This document shows positions 1 to 8,876 of a stretch of 64,000 bases of DNA, piece after piece; position 1 is the first letter of the stretch; each line of letters begins with the position of its first letter. Both the position numbers and the translations under genes were made by a program. Where the stretch lies: assembly GCF_946476835.1 (NCBI RefSeq), contig NZ_CAMKWA010000008.1, forward strand, positions 45,667 to 109,666. The letters run 5' to 3'. Source of the stretch: an uncultured Neokomagataea sp. Lineage in GTDB: Bacteria; Pseudomonadota; Alphaproteobacteria; Acetobacterales; Acetobacteraceae. The notes under the pieces were generated by a model, which did not search any database, was not told the DNA's origin, and saw only the letters and a list, made by a program, of their open reading frames with translations.

Positions 1-239
1 TTCTCTGCCGCACCAACCAGCACCAACTGCGTAAACGCCGGAGACGGTGCCACTAACGACAACACCTGCCCCACATCCCCACAGAACTCTTTTTGCGCAA
101 CCGCACGCAGAACTGCACCGCCACACAGCGCATCCAGACTCTTCAAATCTTCTGGGGATGCCGATGCACACAAGAACGCAACCGCACGTGGCGTCGCATC
201 ATCAAGAGCTAATGAGGGAACAAAAGATACGTCGAGCAT
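1..239 (-). CDS. pepA: Leucyl aminopeptidase (M17), N-terminal part; gene runs off the window
   Basis: An open frame reads leftward from an ATG at 237-239 to the window edge with no stop, giving about 79 residues. A GGAG lies about 10 nt upstream of this ATG. The peptide starts MLDVSFVPSLALDDATPRA and ends with a run resembling LSLVAPSPAFTQLVLVG. That pattern (a small alpha/beta N-domain ending in a hydrophobic VLVG-like strand) matches the non-catalytic N-terminal domain of PepA, a cytosolic zinc/manganese exopeptidase that removes N-terminal Leu and other residues. The catalytic C-domain lies outside the window, so the call rests on the N-domain and on context: pepA commonly sits divergent to the lptFG genes in Alphaproteobacteria. 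Here cysQ and tsaC lie in between. Confidence 0.72.
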   Translation of the reverse strand, partial: MLDVSFVPSLALDDATPRAVAFLCASASPEDLKSLDALCGGAVLRAVAQKEFCGDVGQVLSLVAPSPAFTQLVLVGAAE

Positions 240-399
240 AATGACCAATCTCCAAAACGTTTGTCTTCAATAATCCTGCCCGTTATCGGAGAGCGCCCCT
301 CCGCGCACAAGAGGCAAGTCACAAAGAAAGATCACCTTTCTGCGTCCGCCTCCCCGTTTCCCCCATGACGGAGTGCCTCTCATGCGCTAGCGTAACACC

Positions 400-1188
400 A
401 TGACAACACCTCGGATTGCCCCTGACGACGACCGTTCTTTGCTGAACCTCGCTGCACGCTTGGCTCAGGAAGCCGGAGACATTATCAATACTATTCGTGC
501 GCGCGGATTTCATACTGAGCTTAAAGCAGACCGATCCGTTGTTACCGAAGCGGATACCGCCGCAGAGCGCCACATTCTCGCTCATTTACGCGCAGCATGC
601 CCTGACATTGCAGCCATCAGTGAAGAAGAATTCGCAGCAGGCACACAACCCGAGGCCACACAAAGCTATTGGCTCATCGACCCACTGGACGGCACGCGCG
701 GCTTCGCCAGTGGCGGCAAAGACTTCACCGTCAATATTGGCCTTATCCGCGGAGACAGCCCAGCACTCGGCGCCGTAGCGCTGCCCGGTTATGGGACACT
801 CTATACTGGCGGCAAAAATCTTGGCGCATTCCGTACTGAACACGGAGAGACAACCCCTATTCAAGCCGCCATTGCCTCCCCTGATGGATTGCGCGTCCTC
901 GCATCCAGCCATCATGGAGACCCCGCTCTTTTAGAACGCTGGCTTAATGGCCGCAGCGTTCTTTCTCTCACCAAAATGGCATCATCCGTTAAATTCATGC
1001 GTGTTGCTGAAGGCGAAGCGGACTTTTATCCGCGCTTCGGCCCCACCATGGAATGGGATACTGCTGCACCACAAGCCATCCTTGAAGCCGCTGGCGGCCA
1101 ACTCCTAGAGGCCAATAATATGCCCCTACGTTATGGTAAGCCCGGCCGATGCAACCCCGCTTTTTACTGCTTGGGCCGCACCGCATGA
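400..1188 (+). CDS. cysQ: 3'(2'),5'-bisphosphate nucleotidase CysQ (inositol monophosphatase family)
   Basis: A 262-residue protein of the lithium-sensitive phosphatase fold. It should dephosphorylate 3'-phosphoadenosine 5'-phosphate to AMP, clearing a by-product of sulfate assimilation, in the cytosol. Metal-binding motifs are visible: EE at residues 75-76, DPLDGT at 94-99 and EWDTAA at 218-223, with SVVTEAD at 46-52. The GPTMEWDTAA context and VNIGLI after the DPLDGT loop resemble CysQ more than SuhB. No strong Shine-Dalgarno precedes the ATG, and an earlier ATG at 380 hits a stop at once. The stop overlaps the start of the next gene (ATGA), so the two are probably cotranslated. A histidinol-phosphatase of the same family is the main alternative. 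Confidence 0.85.
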   Translation: MTTPRIAPDDDRSLLNLAARLAQEAGDIINTIRARGFHTELKADRSVVTEADTAAERHILAHLRAACPDIAAISEEEFAAGTQPEATQSYWLIDPLDGTRGFASGGKDFTVNIGLIRGDSPALGAVALPGYGTLYTGGKNLGAFRTEHGETTPIQAAIASPDGLRVLASSHHGDPALLERWLNGRSVLSLTKMASSVKFMRVAEGEADFYPRFGPTMEWDTAAPQAILEAAGGQLLEANNMPLRYGKPGRCNPAFYCLGRTA

Positions 1189-2174
1189 CACTGCATACAG
1201 AACATCTCTACGCCACACCTGCTGGTATCGAACATGCCGCCTCCCTGATCCGTGAAGGGCGCCTCGTCGCCTTCGGAACGGAAACCGTTTACGGTCTGGG
1301 CGCTCTTGCATCCTCGGACCAAGCCGTCGCCCGTATCTTTGCCGCCAAAGGCCGACCAAAGTTCAACCCGCTGATCAGCCATTTCGCCGATGCAGACAGC
1401 GCCTTGGCCCAAGCGGACCTCCAAGGCCCAATCCAAGAGCTGGCTCACAAACTCGCCGATGCCTTCTGGCCGGGCCCGCTTACCCTCGTGCTTCCCCGCG
1501 CCAGTTCCTCCAGCATTTCCGACCTAACGGCTGCCGGCCTTGACAGTATCGCCCTGCGCGTTCCTCGTGGACAAACCGCTCGTGCCTTGCTGCGTGCTGT
1601 GAATGCACCTGTCGCAGCTCCCTCCGCCAACCTGTCCGGCACCGTCAGCCCTTCAGACGCATTCCATGTGCTACGTTCACTTGGGGGACGCATTGATGCG
1701 GTTTTGGATTCAGGTCCATGCTCCGTTGGCGTTGAAAGCACTGTCTTGGATCTCACGCGTGAGACACCTACGTTACTTCGTCCCGGTGGCATTACCCTTG
1801 AAGAACTGACCGCAATCTGCGGCAAGGTCGCCCACCCAGATGACTTTGCCGACCTCCTGCCAAATTCTCCCGGTCGCCTCGCCTCACATTACGCACCAGA
1901 ACTCTCTGTAAGGCTTGACGCAACCACCGTTGAACCACGTGAAGCCTTACTTGCCTTCGGACCAAACGCCCCCGCCGCTGCGTTAACATGGAACCTCAGT
2001 GAACAAGGCGACCTGGAAGAGGCCGCAGCGCGCCTTTTCGCAGGGTTACGCTTTCTTGACGCTGAAGGAGCCCGCCGCGGCCTCACACGCATTGCCGCTC
2101 AGACGATACCCCGACACGGCCTTGGCCTTGCCATTCGTGACCGTCTACGCCGCGCAGCCGAACCACGTTCATAA
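1185..2174 (+). CDS. tsaC: L-threonylcarbamoyladenylate synthase, long Sua5 type
   Basis: Makes threonylcarbamoyl-AMP from threonine, bicarbonate and ATP, the first step of the t6A37 modification of ANN-decoding tRNAs. The 329-residue form has the YrdC domain (about 1-205; KGRP at 55-58, PSANLSG at 146-152) plus a C-terminal Sua5 domain, joined by the typical linker SPGRLASHYAP at 228-238. This distinguishes it from the short TsaC of E. coli. The frame stays open upstream to an ATG at 1149 inside cysQ, but the ATG at 1185 overlaps the cysQ stop and begins just before the conserved domain, so it is preferred. Confidence 0.9.
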   Translation: MTLHTEHLYATPAGIEHAASLIREGRLVAFGTETVYGLGALASSDQAVARIFAAKGRPKFNPLISHFADADSALAQADLQGPIQELAHKLADAFWPGPLTLVLPRASSSSISDLTAAGLDSIALRVPRGQTARALLRAVNAPVAAPSANLSGTVSPSDAFHVLRSLGGRIDAVLDSGPCSVGVESTVLDLTRETPTLLRPGGITLEELTAICGKVAHPDDFADLLPNSPGRLASHYAPELSVRLDATTVEPREALLAFGPNAPAAALTWNLSEQGDLEEAAARLFAGLRFLDAEGARRGLTRIAAQTIPRHGLGLAIRDRLRRAAEPRS

Positions 2175-2201
2175 TCATCATAACGGGAGCTCGTCAGAGC
2201 C

Positions 2202-2696
2202 ATGTCCACACATCGCCCCGATTCGGGCTCCCCACAACTGGACCCACGCGAAACAAAAATCCTCTCTGACATCCTCGCACTAGTTTTAGATGAACAAAGC
2301 GGCACATCCGAAAATGCCCTCAACGCGCTCAAACTGCGTGCAGCACGAAGCAGCATAACCGGCGGCGCACTCAAAAACCTTTTTACGCACCTTATCCACA
2401 CCAACGGCGACCAACACCAGATCACTCAACTCACACAGCGCCTGCAAAAAGCAGATGAAAGCGTGTACCGAGCCGCACGCCAAATTGAATCCCTCCGCAC
2501 AGCGCTGCACAATGCCCAGCAAGAGCACGCACATCTCCGCCATGCCCTCTCTGACAAATCATCCCCCTTCGCATGGCCCAAAACCACCTTAATCGTCACT
2601 GCATTATTTGGACTCTTGCTCGGAATCGCCGGAGCAGAAATCATTCACACCCTCACAGCAACCCCAATACATCCACGCCCGCTCTATTTCCGCTAA
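2202..2696 (+). CDS. Unknown coiled-coil protein with one C-terminal membrane helix
   Basis: A 164-residue protein that I do not recognise. Residues 12-60 look helical and polar (DPRETKILSDILALVLDEQ). Residues about 70-118 have heptad-like spacing suited to a coiled coil (QITQLTQRLQKADESVYR). Residues 127-149 form one hydrophobic helix, and a short tail ends HPRPLYFR. The layout suggests a tail-anchored inner-membrane protein with its bulk in the cytoplasm. It sits between tsaC and lptF on the same strand with short gaps, so cotranscription with the LPS export genes is likely, though no role in export is shown. Codon use matches its neighbours. Confidence 0.75.
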   Translation: MSTHRPDSGSPQLDPRETKILSDILALVLDEQSGTSENALNALKLRAARSSITGGALKNLFTHLIHTNGDQHQITQLTQRLQKADESVYRAARQIESLRTALHNAQQEHAHLRHALSDKSSPFAWPKTTLIVTALFGLLLGIAGAEIIHTLTATPIHPRPLYFR

Positions 2697-2749
2697 GGCA
2701 CAACGCGTTTTGGGCTTCCCCCAAACGCCCCTGACCGCTAGACGGAAGC

Positions 2750-3895
2750 ATGGCCATTTCCAAGGGTTCATCCCTGCGCTACAGCCCCCCGCTCCTTGAC
2801 CGCTATGTTCTGCGGCAACTCACCGTTGCGCTTTGTGCGCTCTCTGGTGGTGCCGTTGCCTTGATATGGCTGATCCAATCCCTGCACTTTATCCCTGTTA
2901 TTGTGCAGCACGGCCTATCACTGACGGTCTTTATTGAACTAACGGGCCTTTTGCTGCCCAATCTGCTCACCGTTATCCTGCCGATATCAACGTTTTTAGT
3001 TATTTTATTTGCGTATCAGCGCATGGCACAGGACCGCGAATTGACGGTCATGAAAGCCGCTGGCCGCTCCCCCTTAGAACTAGCACGCCCCGGCATTCTC
3101 TGTGCCAGCGCCGTTGTCCTGATAAGTTTTGTACTGACGCTATGGCTCGTTCCCGCCTCTGACTATGCGTTCCGCAAAAAACAAATGGCGATTACAAACC
3201 GCGTCGCCGCATTGCTGATTGAAGAAGGCGTTTTCACATCCGTCGGCAATAATCTTACAGTCTATGTCCGCTCACGCGATGCCAGCGGTCAATTAGAGGG
3301 CATCCTCATTGAGGATGACCGTGACCCCAAAACACACGCCACAGTTCTCGCAGAACGCGGCGCAGTCATCATGGTCAATGATCTGCCGCGAGTTGTGTTG
3401 TACAATGGATCACGCCAACAAATTGACCACAAAACAGGCCGCCTCAACGTTTTAACCTTCGGACGCAACACGATCGAACTCGCTTCGGCCAAGAAGAGCA
3501 CACATCTTGACCGCACTGCGGAAGAGCTCTCTCTCTCCCAATTACTGCATTCCGATGGCCGCCCCGAACATACAAAATTCTTAGCAGAAGCAACCCACCG
3601 CCTCACCACACCCTTCAGCGTGTTTTCTTACGCGATGATCGCCTTAGTTGCAGTCTTACGCGGCGCCTTCTCACGCCATGGGAACATCACACGCCCCCTC
3701 ACTGCAATCTTTACCGTCGTAGGCCTCCTCGCACTCTCCTTAATTGTGCAAAATCTTGCCAATCGTACACCGGGCCTAACACCGCTCATTTGGCTACAAA
3801 GCTTACTCCCCGGCCTGATCGGTTTCGCACTACTCGCACGCTCCGGCGATAATATTGGCTTTTCATTCCGTCGCTCCGGGAACCGGCCTTCATGA
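2750..3895 (+). CDS. lptF: LPS export ABC transporter permease LptF
   Basis: One of two inner-membrane permeases that, with LptG and the LptB ATPase, extract lipopolysaccharide and push it onto the periplasmic LptC-A-D bridge. The 381-residue protein starts with LDRYVLRQLTVALCALSGG, the family's entry motif. It has three N-terminal membrane helices, a large periplasmic beta-jellyroll (about 120-270) and three C-terminal helices. The cytoplasmic coupling segment RELTVMKAAGRSPLELARP is typical of LptF/G. GACGGAAG lies just ahead of the ATG. Its stop overlaps the lptG start. lptB, lptC and lptA are not in the window. Confidence 0.95.
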   Translation: MAISKGSSLRYSPPLLDRYVLRQLTVALCALSGGAVALIWLIQSLHFIPVIVQHGLSLTVFIELTGLLLPNLLTVILPISTFLVILFAYQRMAQDRELTVMKAAGRSPLELARPGILCASAVVLISFVLTLWLVPASDYAFRKKQMAITNRVAALLIEEGVFTSVGNNLTVYVRSRDASGQLEGILIEDDRDPKTHATVLAERGAVIMVNDLPRVVLYNGSRQQIDHKTGRLNVLTFGRNTIELASAKKSTHLDRTAEELSLSQLLHSDGRPEHTKFLAEATHRLTTPFSVFSYAMIALVAVLRGAFSRHGNITRPLTAIFTVVGLLALSLIVQNLANRTPGLTPLIWLQSLLPGLIGFALLARSGDNIGFSFRRSGNRPS

Positions 3896-5079
3896 CATCT
3901 CTCGCCCGCACGACACGCCATCTATTGGAAGCCGCCCGCAACCTCATCACTGGAGAAGAAGGGCAGTCCGGATTTTCAACAACACTCGCCATTTATATTG
4001 CGCGGGTGTTCACTTTCAGCACGGTGGGCACCATTCTCGCCCTCACGGGGCTTGTCTCCCTGTTTGACTTTATTGACCTACTACGCCGCGTTGCCGCACA
4101 CCCGGCTTCCCCAAGCGCACTCGCTCTCGAAATCGCCGCGCTGCATATTCCTTTTTACCTTATTTACGTCTTACCTTTCGGCATTCTTCTAGGCGGTATT
4201 ATTTGCTTTTTCCGGCTGACGCGCTCATCCGAACTCATCGTTGCGCGTGCCGCAGGGATCTCCGCGTGGCAGTTCCTCGCCAGTCCTCTGGCTTGTGCGC
4301 TCTTCATGGGGATTGTGACCACCACAGGTGTATCATCACTATCCTCAACATTTTATCGTAAAGCAGAACAACTCGATCAGACTTATCTCCGCACCGGCGG
4401 TAGCTCCCTAACCCTCAAGAGTGGCTCACTCTGGCTGCGACAAGCCGATGACACCCTCACGGAGCACGGCGTTGCCATCTTGCATGGTCAAGATGTTGAA
4501 TTGTCGCACGAAAAACTCGTCCTGCACGGCGTCACACTGTTTCGCCTCGATACACATGATGCACTCATTGTACGCGTTGAAGCCCCAGAGGCGACCCTTC
4601 TCAACAATGAATGGCGTTTCCAAAATGCAGTCTCGTTACGGCCAGACCACCTCCCAACGTCTGTTGGCACATTATCGCTTGCGTCAGACCTGACCATATC
4701 GCGCATTCAAGAGAGCTTTGCTTCGCCTGATACACTTTCGGTTTTCGCGCTTCCTAGCTTCATTCACCTTATGGAGCGCTCAGGTTTTCCTTCGATACGC
4801 CACAGACTGCATTTACAGTCCCTACTAGCTCTTCCTATTCTAGCCGGAACCATGGCATTGGTATCAGCAGGGTTCTCCATGCGCCCAACACGTCGAGGCG
4901 GTGTCGCACGAATGTTGGGGTCAGGGGTTGCAGCGGGCTTTGCTTTGTTTACGATTTCAAAGGTCGCAGAAAAATTCGGTGAATCCGGCGCACTACCGCC
5001 GGTACTCGCAGCATGGGCACCAACGGGCGCAGGTCTTTGCCTCGCTCTTGCACTCTTGCTGTACATGGAGGATGGTTAA
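3892..5079 (+). CDS. lptG: LPS export ABC transporter permease LptG
   Basis: Partner permease of LptF in the LptB2FG exporter. The 395-residue protein has the same plan: N-terminal helices beginning near FSTTLAIYIARVFTFS, the coupling helix SSELIVARAAGISAWQFL, a periplasmic jellyroll in the middle third, and a C-terminal bundle. The ATG overlaps the lptF stop (ATGA), so LptF and LptG should be made in equal amounts by translational coupling. The N-terminus is about 30 residues longer than usual before the first helix. Its last codons (ATG GAG GAT GGT) provide a GGAGG Shine-Dalgarno for lptD. Confidence 0.95.
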   Translation: MTSLARTTRHLLEAARNLITGEEGQSGFSTTLAIYIARVFTFSTVGTILALTGLVSLFDFIDLLRRVAAHPASPSALALEIAALHIPFYLIYVLPFGILLGGIICFFRLTRSSELIVARAAGISAWQFLASPLACALFMGIVTTTGVSSLSSTFYRKAEQLDQTYLRTGGSSLTLKSGSLWLRQADDTLTEHGVAILHGQDVELSHEKLVLHGVTLFRLDTHDALIVRVEAPEATLLNNEWRFQNAVSLRPDHLPTSVGTLSLASDLTISRIQESFASPDTLSVFALPSFIHLMERSGFPSIRHRLHLQSLLALPILAGTMALVSAGFSMRPTRRGGVARMLGSGVAAGFALFTISKVAEKFGESGALPPVLAAWAPTGAGLCLALALLLYMEDG

Positions 5080-7472
5080 TGGCGTCGCCCCGCGGGCAAG
5101 ACAAGAAGCAGGATTTCGTGCGCAATACACACACTCACACCTGCACAAGCAAAAAGCAGTCTAGCATGAAGCAACGGTCTCCCCGCCGGTACCGTGCATC
5201 CCTTGCCGCAGCGGCGTTAACCGGGACTGCACTTGCCTCTCCCTTCCAAGCGGACGCCAGTTCCATGCGCCGCGACAATAGCCATGTCGTCATAGTCGGC
5301 CGCCCTTCCTCAGAAGGTGACCCGCTGACCTATCTGACGGACCATGAAGAATACGATAAAAACGGCATCATTACTTGGAGCGGTAATGTCCGTGTCTGGC
5401 AAGGAGATCACGCTCTCCGCGCCGATATGATCCGTTATGACCGCAATACCGGCACCCTCACGGCTCAAGGTCATGTCGCCCTCATGGAGCCAGATGGCAG
5501 CACAACCTATGCTGATACGCTAGAGTTCAGCCACGGCATGCATGACGGTATCGGCACCGCGCTTTATCTCCGCATGGAAGATAATGCCAAGCTCGCCGGG
5601 AACGGCCTACGGCGTACACATGGCGTCATCAACGACCTGTCCAAAGCCGTATACACAGCGTGCGAAGTCTGCAGCAAAGACCCAAACGCCCTGCCCTTCT
5701 GGCAATTCAAAGCCTATAACGCGACACAAGACACGCAGCATAAGCGCATTGAATTTGACCATGCTTGGCTCCAGATGCTCGGAGTTCCCGTCTTTTACTT
5801 CCCGCTCTTTTCCATGTCGGACCCATCCGTCAAACGCCAAAGCGGCTTCCTCATGCCCGGCATCAGTCCACATGACCGCTTCTTGGGCACCTATTTCACT
5901 ATCCCCTATTTCTGGGCCATTGATCAGCACCAAGACGCCACCATTCGTCTGCTCGCATCATCACGCACAGGCCCAGAAATCACAGGCCAATACCGAAACC
6001 GCCTCAATTTTGGCACCATTAATATCTCTGCCGGCACAGCGTTCGACACCCATAGAGCCAACCAATACGTCAATGTTTTTGGCAATAGCGTCGGGTCCTC
6101 GAACGAATATGGGTTACAGGGGTATTTCTTCGGCCGCGCCAATTTTGCCATTAATCAACACTGGCAAGCGGGGGCAAATATCAACCTCGCCTCTTCCGCC
6201 AACTATATGCGCGATTACCGCGTCTCTGGTTACGGGCAAGAAACTCTAAACTCAAACGTCTATGCTGAAGGCTACGGTGTCGGAGCCTATACGCGGATTG
6301 ATGCCCAAGCCTATCAAGGCTTGAACCAAGGCGTTATTCAAAATTCCCAACTCCCATGGGTTTTGCCCCGCTTTACCTATGCCTTCCAAGGACGTCCTGA
6401 CGCCCTTGGTGGCCGCCTCAGCGTCAAAACAACAGACTTCAACGTCTTCCGTTCCGTCGGCACGTCAGACCAACGTGCACAACTCGCACTGCAATGGGAC
6501 CGCCCCTTCCAAAACCGTTTGGGGCAACAATGGCTGTTCACAGCACGCGTTGACTCCAACGTGTACCGCGCCACAAACCTCTATATGCAGCCGATCTACG
6601 CCGCCCGAACGGACCATGCCGTCACAGGCCAAGCACTGCCCACCATTGCGTTGCGTATGAACTGGCCCTTCTTACGCAGCTTCGCACATGGCAATGGCGC
6701 ACAAATCTTTGAACCCATGGCACAAGTCATTGCTGCCCCGAATAGTGGCAACTCCTCCACACGCAACCGCCCTAACGAAGATAGCCTGGCCTACGAATTC
6801 AGCGACACCACGCTGTTTTCTCTCAATCGTTACATGGGGACGGACCGCTTAGACGGCGGGTTGCGTGCGAATTTCGGTATCCACCAAAGCTGGAATTGGC
6901 GTGGTCACGAAGTGGATATGCTCGCAGGTGAAAGCATCCAAGAACATATCGACCATAACCGCATCCCTTATTCTGGATTAGACCACCACCTTTCCGATCC
7001 CGTTGCCCGGATTCGAATTACCCCCAATAACGCGTTCGATATGACAGCGCGCGGACGCTACAACCCTTGGACGCACCAATTTGACTACGGCGAAGGCCTT
7101 ATCAGCGCTGGTGCCCCCATCCTACGCCTCACGGCAGGGTATGTGTATGCGCCTGTAACACCATATTATTATTACGCGACAGATTACGTCACACAGTCTC
7201 CAAACGCGCCTTACCTCCAGAAGACGAATGAAATTACTGGTGGTTTTTCAACACGTTGGCGCAATTATCACGCGTCGGGCTTCTTTCGCCGCTCCCTCTC
7301 GCGCAAACAATTCGTCGCCAATGGCGGTACCATTGGGTACAGCAATGACTGCTTTGGGCTAGATGTAATGTACATCAAACAATATACCCGTATCGGCGGC
7401 ATTCAGCGCAATACGACCATCCTCTTCAATTTTACGTTCAAGACGATCGGCACCTTCGGAATTAACGGTTGA
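5079..7472 (+). CDS. lptD: LPS-assembly protein LptD, outer-membrane barrel
   Basis: Terminal component of the LPS bridge; with lipoprotein LptE it inserts LPS into the outer leaflet. The product is about 797 residues. An OstA/LptA-like beta-taco domain (about 90-200; GNVRVWQGDHALRADMIRYD) precedes a large C-terminal barrel rich in alternating aromatic strands, ending in an F. The pair in YTACEVCSKD is a candidate for the conserved disulfide. Two starts compete. The ATG at 5079 overlaps the lptG stop (TAATG) behind a GGAGG. The ATG at 5166 would give a cleaner signal peptide (MKQRSPRRYRASLAAAALTG) but has no Shine-Dalgarno. The upstream start is chosen; it gives an unusually long N-region. 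Confidence 0.92.
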   Translation: MASPRGQDKKQDFVRNTHTHTCTSKKQSSMKQRSPRRYRASLAAAALTGTALASPFQADASSMRRDNSHVVIVGRPSSEGDPLTYLTDHEEYDKNGIITWSGNVRVWQGDHALRADMIRYDRNTGTLTAQGHVALMEPDGSTTYADTLEFSHGMHDGIGTALYLRMEDNAKLAGNGLRRTHGVINDLSKAVYTACEVCSKDPNALPFWQFKAYNATQDTQHKRIEFDHAWLQMLGVPVFYFPLFSMSDPSVKRQSGFLMPGISPHDRFLGTYFTIPYFWAIDQHQDATIRLLASSRTGPEITGQYRNRLNFGTINISAGTAFDTHRANQYVNVFGNSVGSSNEYGLQGYFFGRANFAINQHWQAGANINLASSANYMRDYRVSGYGQETLNSNVYAEGYGVGAYTRIDAQAYQGLNQGVIQNSQLPWVLPRFTYAFQGRPDALGGRLSVKTTDFNVFRSVGTSDQRAQLALQWDRPFQNRLGQQWLFTARVDSNVYRATNLYMQPIYAARTDHAVTGQALPTIALRMNWPFLRSFAHGNGAQIFEPMAQVIAAPNSGNSSTRNRPNEDSLAYEFSDTTLFSLNRYMGTDRLDGGLRANFGIHQSWNWRGHEVDMLAGESIQEHIDHNRIPYSGLDHHLSDPVARIRITPNNAFDMTARGRYNPWTHQFDYGEGLISAGAPILRLTAGYVYAPVTPYYYYATDYVTQSPNAPYLQKTNEITGGFSTRWRNYHASGFFRRSLSRKQFVANGGTIGYSNDCFGLDVMYIKQYTRIGGIQRNTTILFNFTFKTIGTFGING

Positions 7473-7474
7473 GC

Positions 7475-8860
7475 ATGTTCATGACTTCACGCACCCTTTT
7501 CCCGCGCGTAACGACAGCTGTTTGCGCAGCTCTCTCTCTGAGCGTGTCCTTGGCCATGGCCTCAACTGCGCTGGCGGCTCATCGGCCCCATCTGGCTCCA
7601 ACAAAGGCCACAAGCGCACCTGACGCCTCCCCCACAACACCGCCAGATGATCAAATCCTTGCCGTCATCAATGGCCAAGTCCTGACGCAGCGTGATGTCG
7701 ATAACCGTGAGCGCCTGTTCGTTCTCTCGACCGGCCTGCCCGTTAGCCCTGACGTGCTCAAGCGCATGCGCGGCCCGATCGTGCATCAACTCATCGATGA
7801 ACGTTTGAAAACGCAAGAGATCCTCAAGCGCCACATCAATGTTGAGCCTGAACAAATTGCAGAAACCATTTCTGGTATCGAATCACGTAACGGCATGCCC
7901 AAAAATGCCCTACGGGATCGTCTGGCCAAAGACAGCGTTTCCCTCACCACGCTGATTGACCAGATCCGCGTACAAATTGGCTGGATGCAAGTCCTGCGCG
8001 AGCAACTTGGTGAAGGTGGGCGCATCACAGCCGTGCAAATCGCACAGCGTGAACAGGCCCTCCAAGCGGAACAAGGTCGCCCGCAATACATGATGAGCGA
8101 AATCTTCGTTCCCGTGCCGGACCCACGCCACGACGAAAGCGAGCTTGCCTTCACACGCACGATCATTTCTCAACTGCGTGAAGGAGCACCATTCCCCATC
8201 GTAGCCGCACAATTCTCACAAGATCAGTCTGCACTGGATGGCGGCTCCAAAGGCTGGGTACAAGAAGATAGCCTTGATCCGCAGGTCGTGGACATCGTGC
8301 GCCAAATGCCAATCGGTGCTGTCTCAAACCCCATTCAAGTAGCGGGTGGTTTTGTTATTGCAACAGTTCAAGCCAAACGTACGGTTGGCAAGCAAATGGG
8401 AACCCTCGTTTCCATGCGCCAAGCCTTCTTCCCGTTTGATGCCCCTCTGAACCCGCAAGCACCAAGCCCCCAACAACGCGGCATGCTCGAACGCGCGACC
8501 AAAGCTGCACAAAGCCTACATAGCTGTGATGCAATGGAAGCCCTCAACAAGTCTCTCGGTGAAAAGCGCCCAAGCAACCCCGGCACGCAGATTCTTGAGC
8601 GCCTGATGCCACAAATGCGCTCAATTCTTGAGCCCCTTCCCCTCAACAAAGCCAGCCATCCACTCATCTCCGTGGACGGTATCGCTCTCTTGATGGTCTG
8701 CCAACGCCAGCAGAAAAATCTGGCTCAACAATCCCCCAGCGAAATTGCTGATCAACTCATGAACGAGCGCGTAGAACAGGCATCGCGTCAGTTGCAGCGT
8801 GACCTGCAACGCCGTGCCGTGATTGATATGCGCCCCGCAGCACGCTCAATCCTGAACTAA
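7475..8860 (+). CDS. surA: Periplasmic peptidyl-prolyl isomerase/chaperone SurA
   Basis: Chaperone that escorts unfolded outer-membrane proteins to the BAM complex; LptD is a known client in other bacteria. The product is about 461 residues: a signal peptide (hydrophobic stretch ending ASTALA), an N-terminal chaperone domain beginning ILAVINGQVLTQRDVDNRE, one parvulin domain (about 200-300; GGSKGWVQ and GGFVIATVQ are parvulin signatures), then a C-terminal helical part. E. coli SurA has two parvulin domains; the single one here is common in Alphaproteobacteria. A TTG at 7469 overlaps the lptD stop and an ATG lies at 7481, so the start is uncertain by a few codons. pdxA, often between surA and ksgA, is absent. 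Confidence 0.88.
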   Translation: MFMTSRTLFPRVTTAVCAALSLSVSLAMASTALAAHRPHLAPTKATSAPDASPTTPPDDQILAVINGQVLTQRDVDNRERLFVLSTGLPVSPDVLKRMRGPIVHQLIDERLKTQEILKRHINVEPEQIAETISGIESRNGMPKNALRDRLAKDSVSLTTLIDQIRVQIGWMQVLREQLGEGGRITAVQIAQREQALQAEQGRPQYMMSEIFVPVPDPRHDESELAFTRTIISQLREGAPFPIVAAQFSQDQSALDGGSKGWVQEDSLDPQVVDIVRQMPIGAVSNPIQVAGGFVIATVQAKRTVGKQMGTLVSMRQAFFPFDAPLNPQAPSPQQRGMLERATKAAQSLHSCDAMEALNKSLGEKRPSNPGTQILERLMPQMRSILEPLPLNKASHPLISVDGIALLMVCQRQQKNLAQQSPSEIADQLMNERVEQASRQLQRDLQRRAVIDMRPAARSILN

Positions 8861-8876
8861 CAGGCCCCTATATATC

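Noticed and set aside
47..241. A rightward frame of 64 codons at the left edge
   Set aside because: It is antisense to the pepA N-terminal coding part, which has a ribosome-binding site and a recognisable domain.
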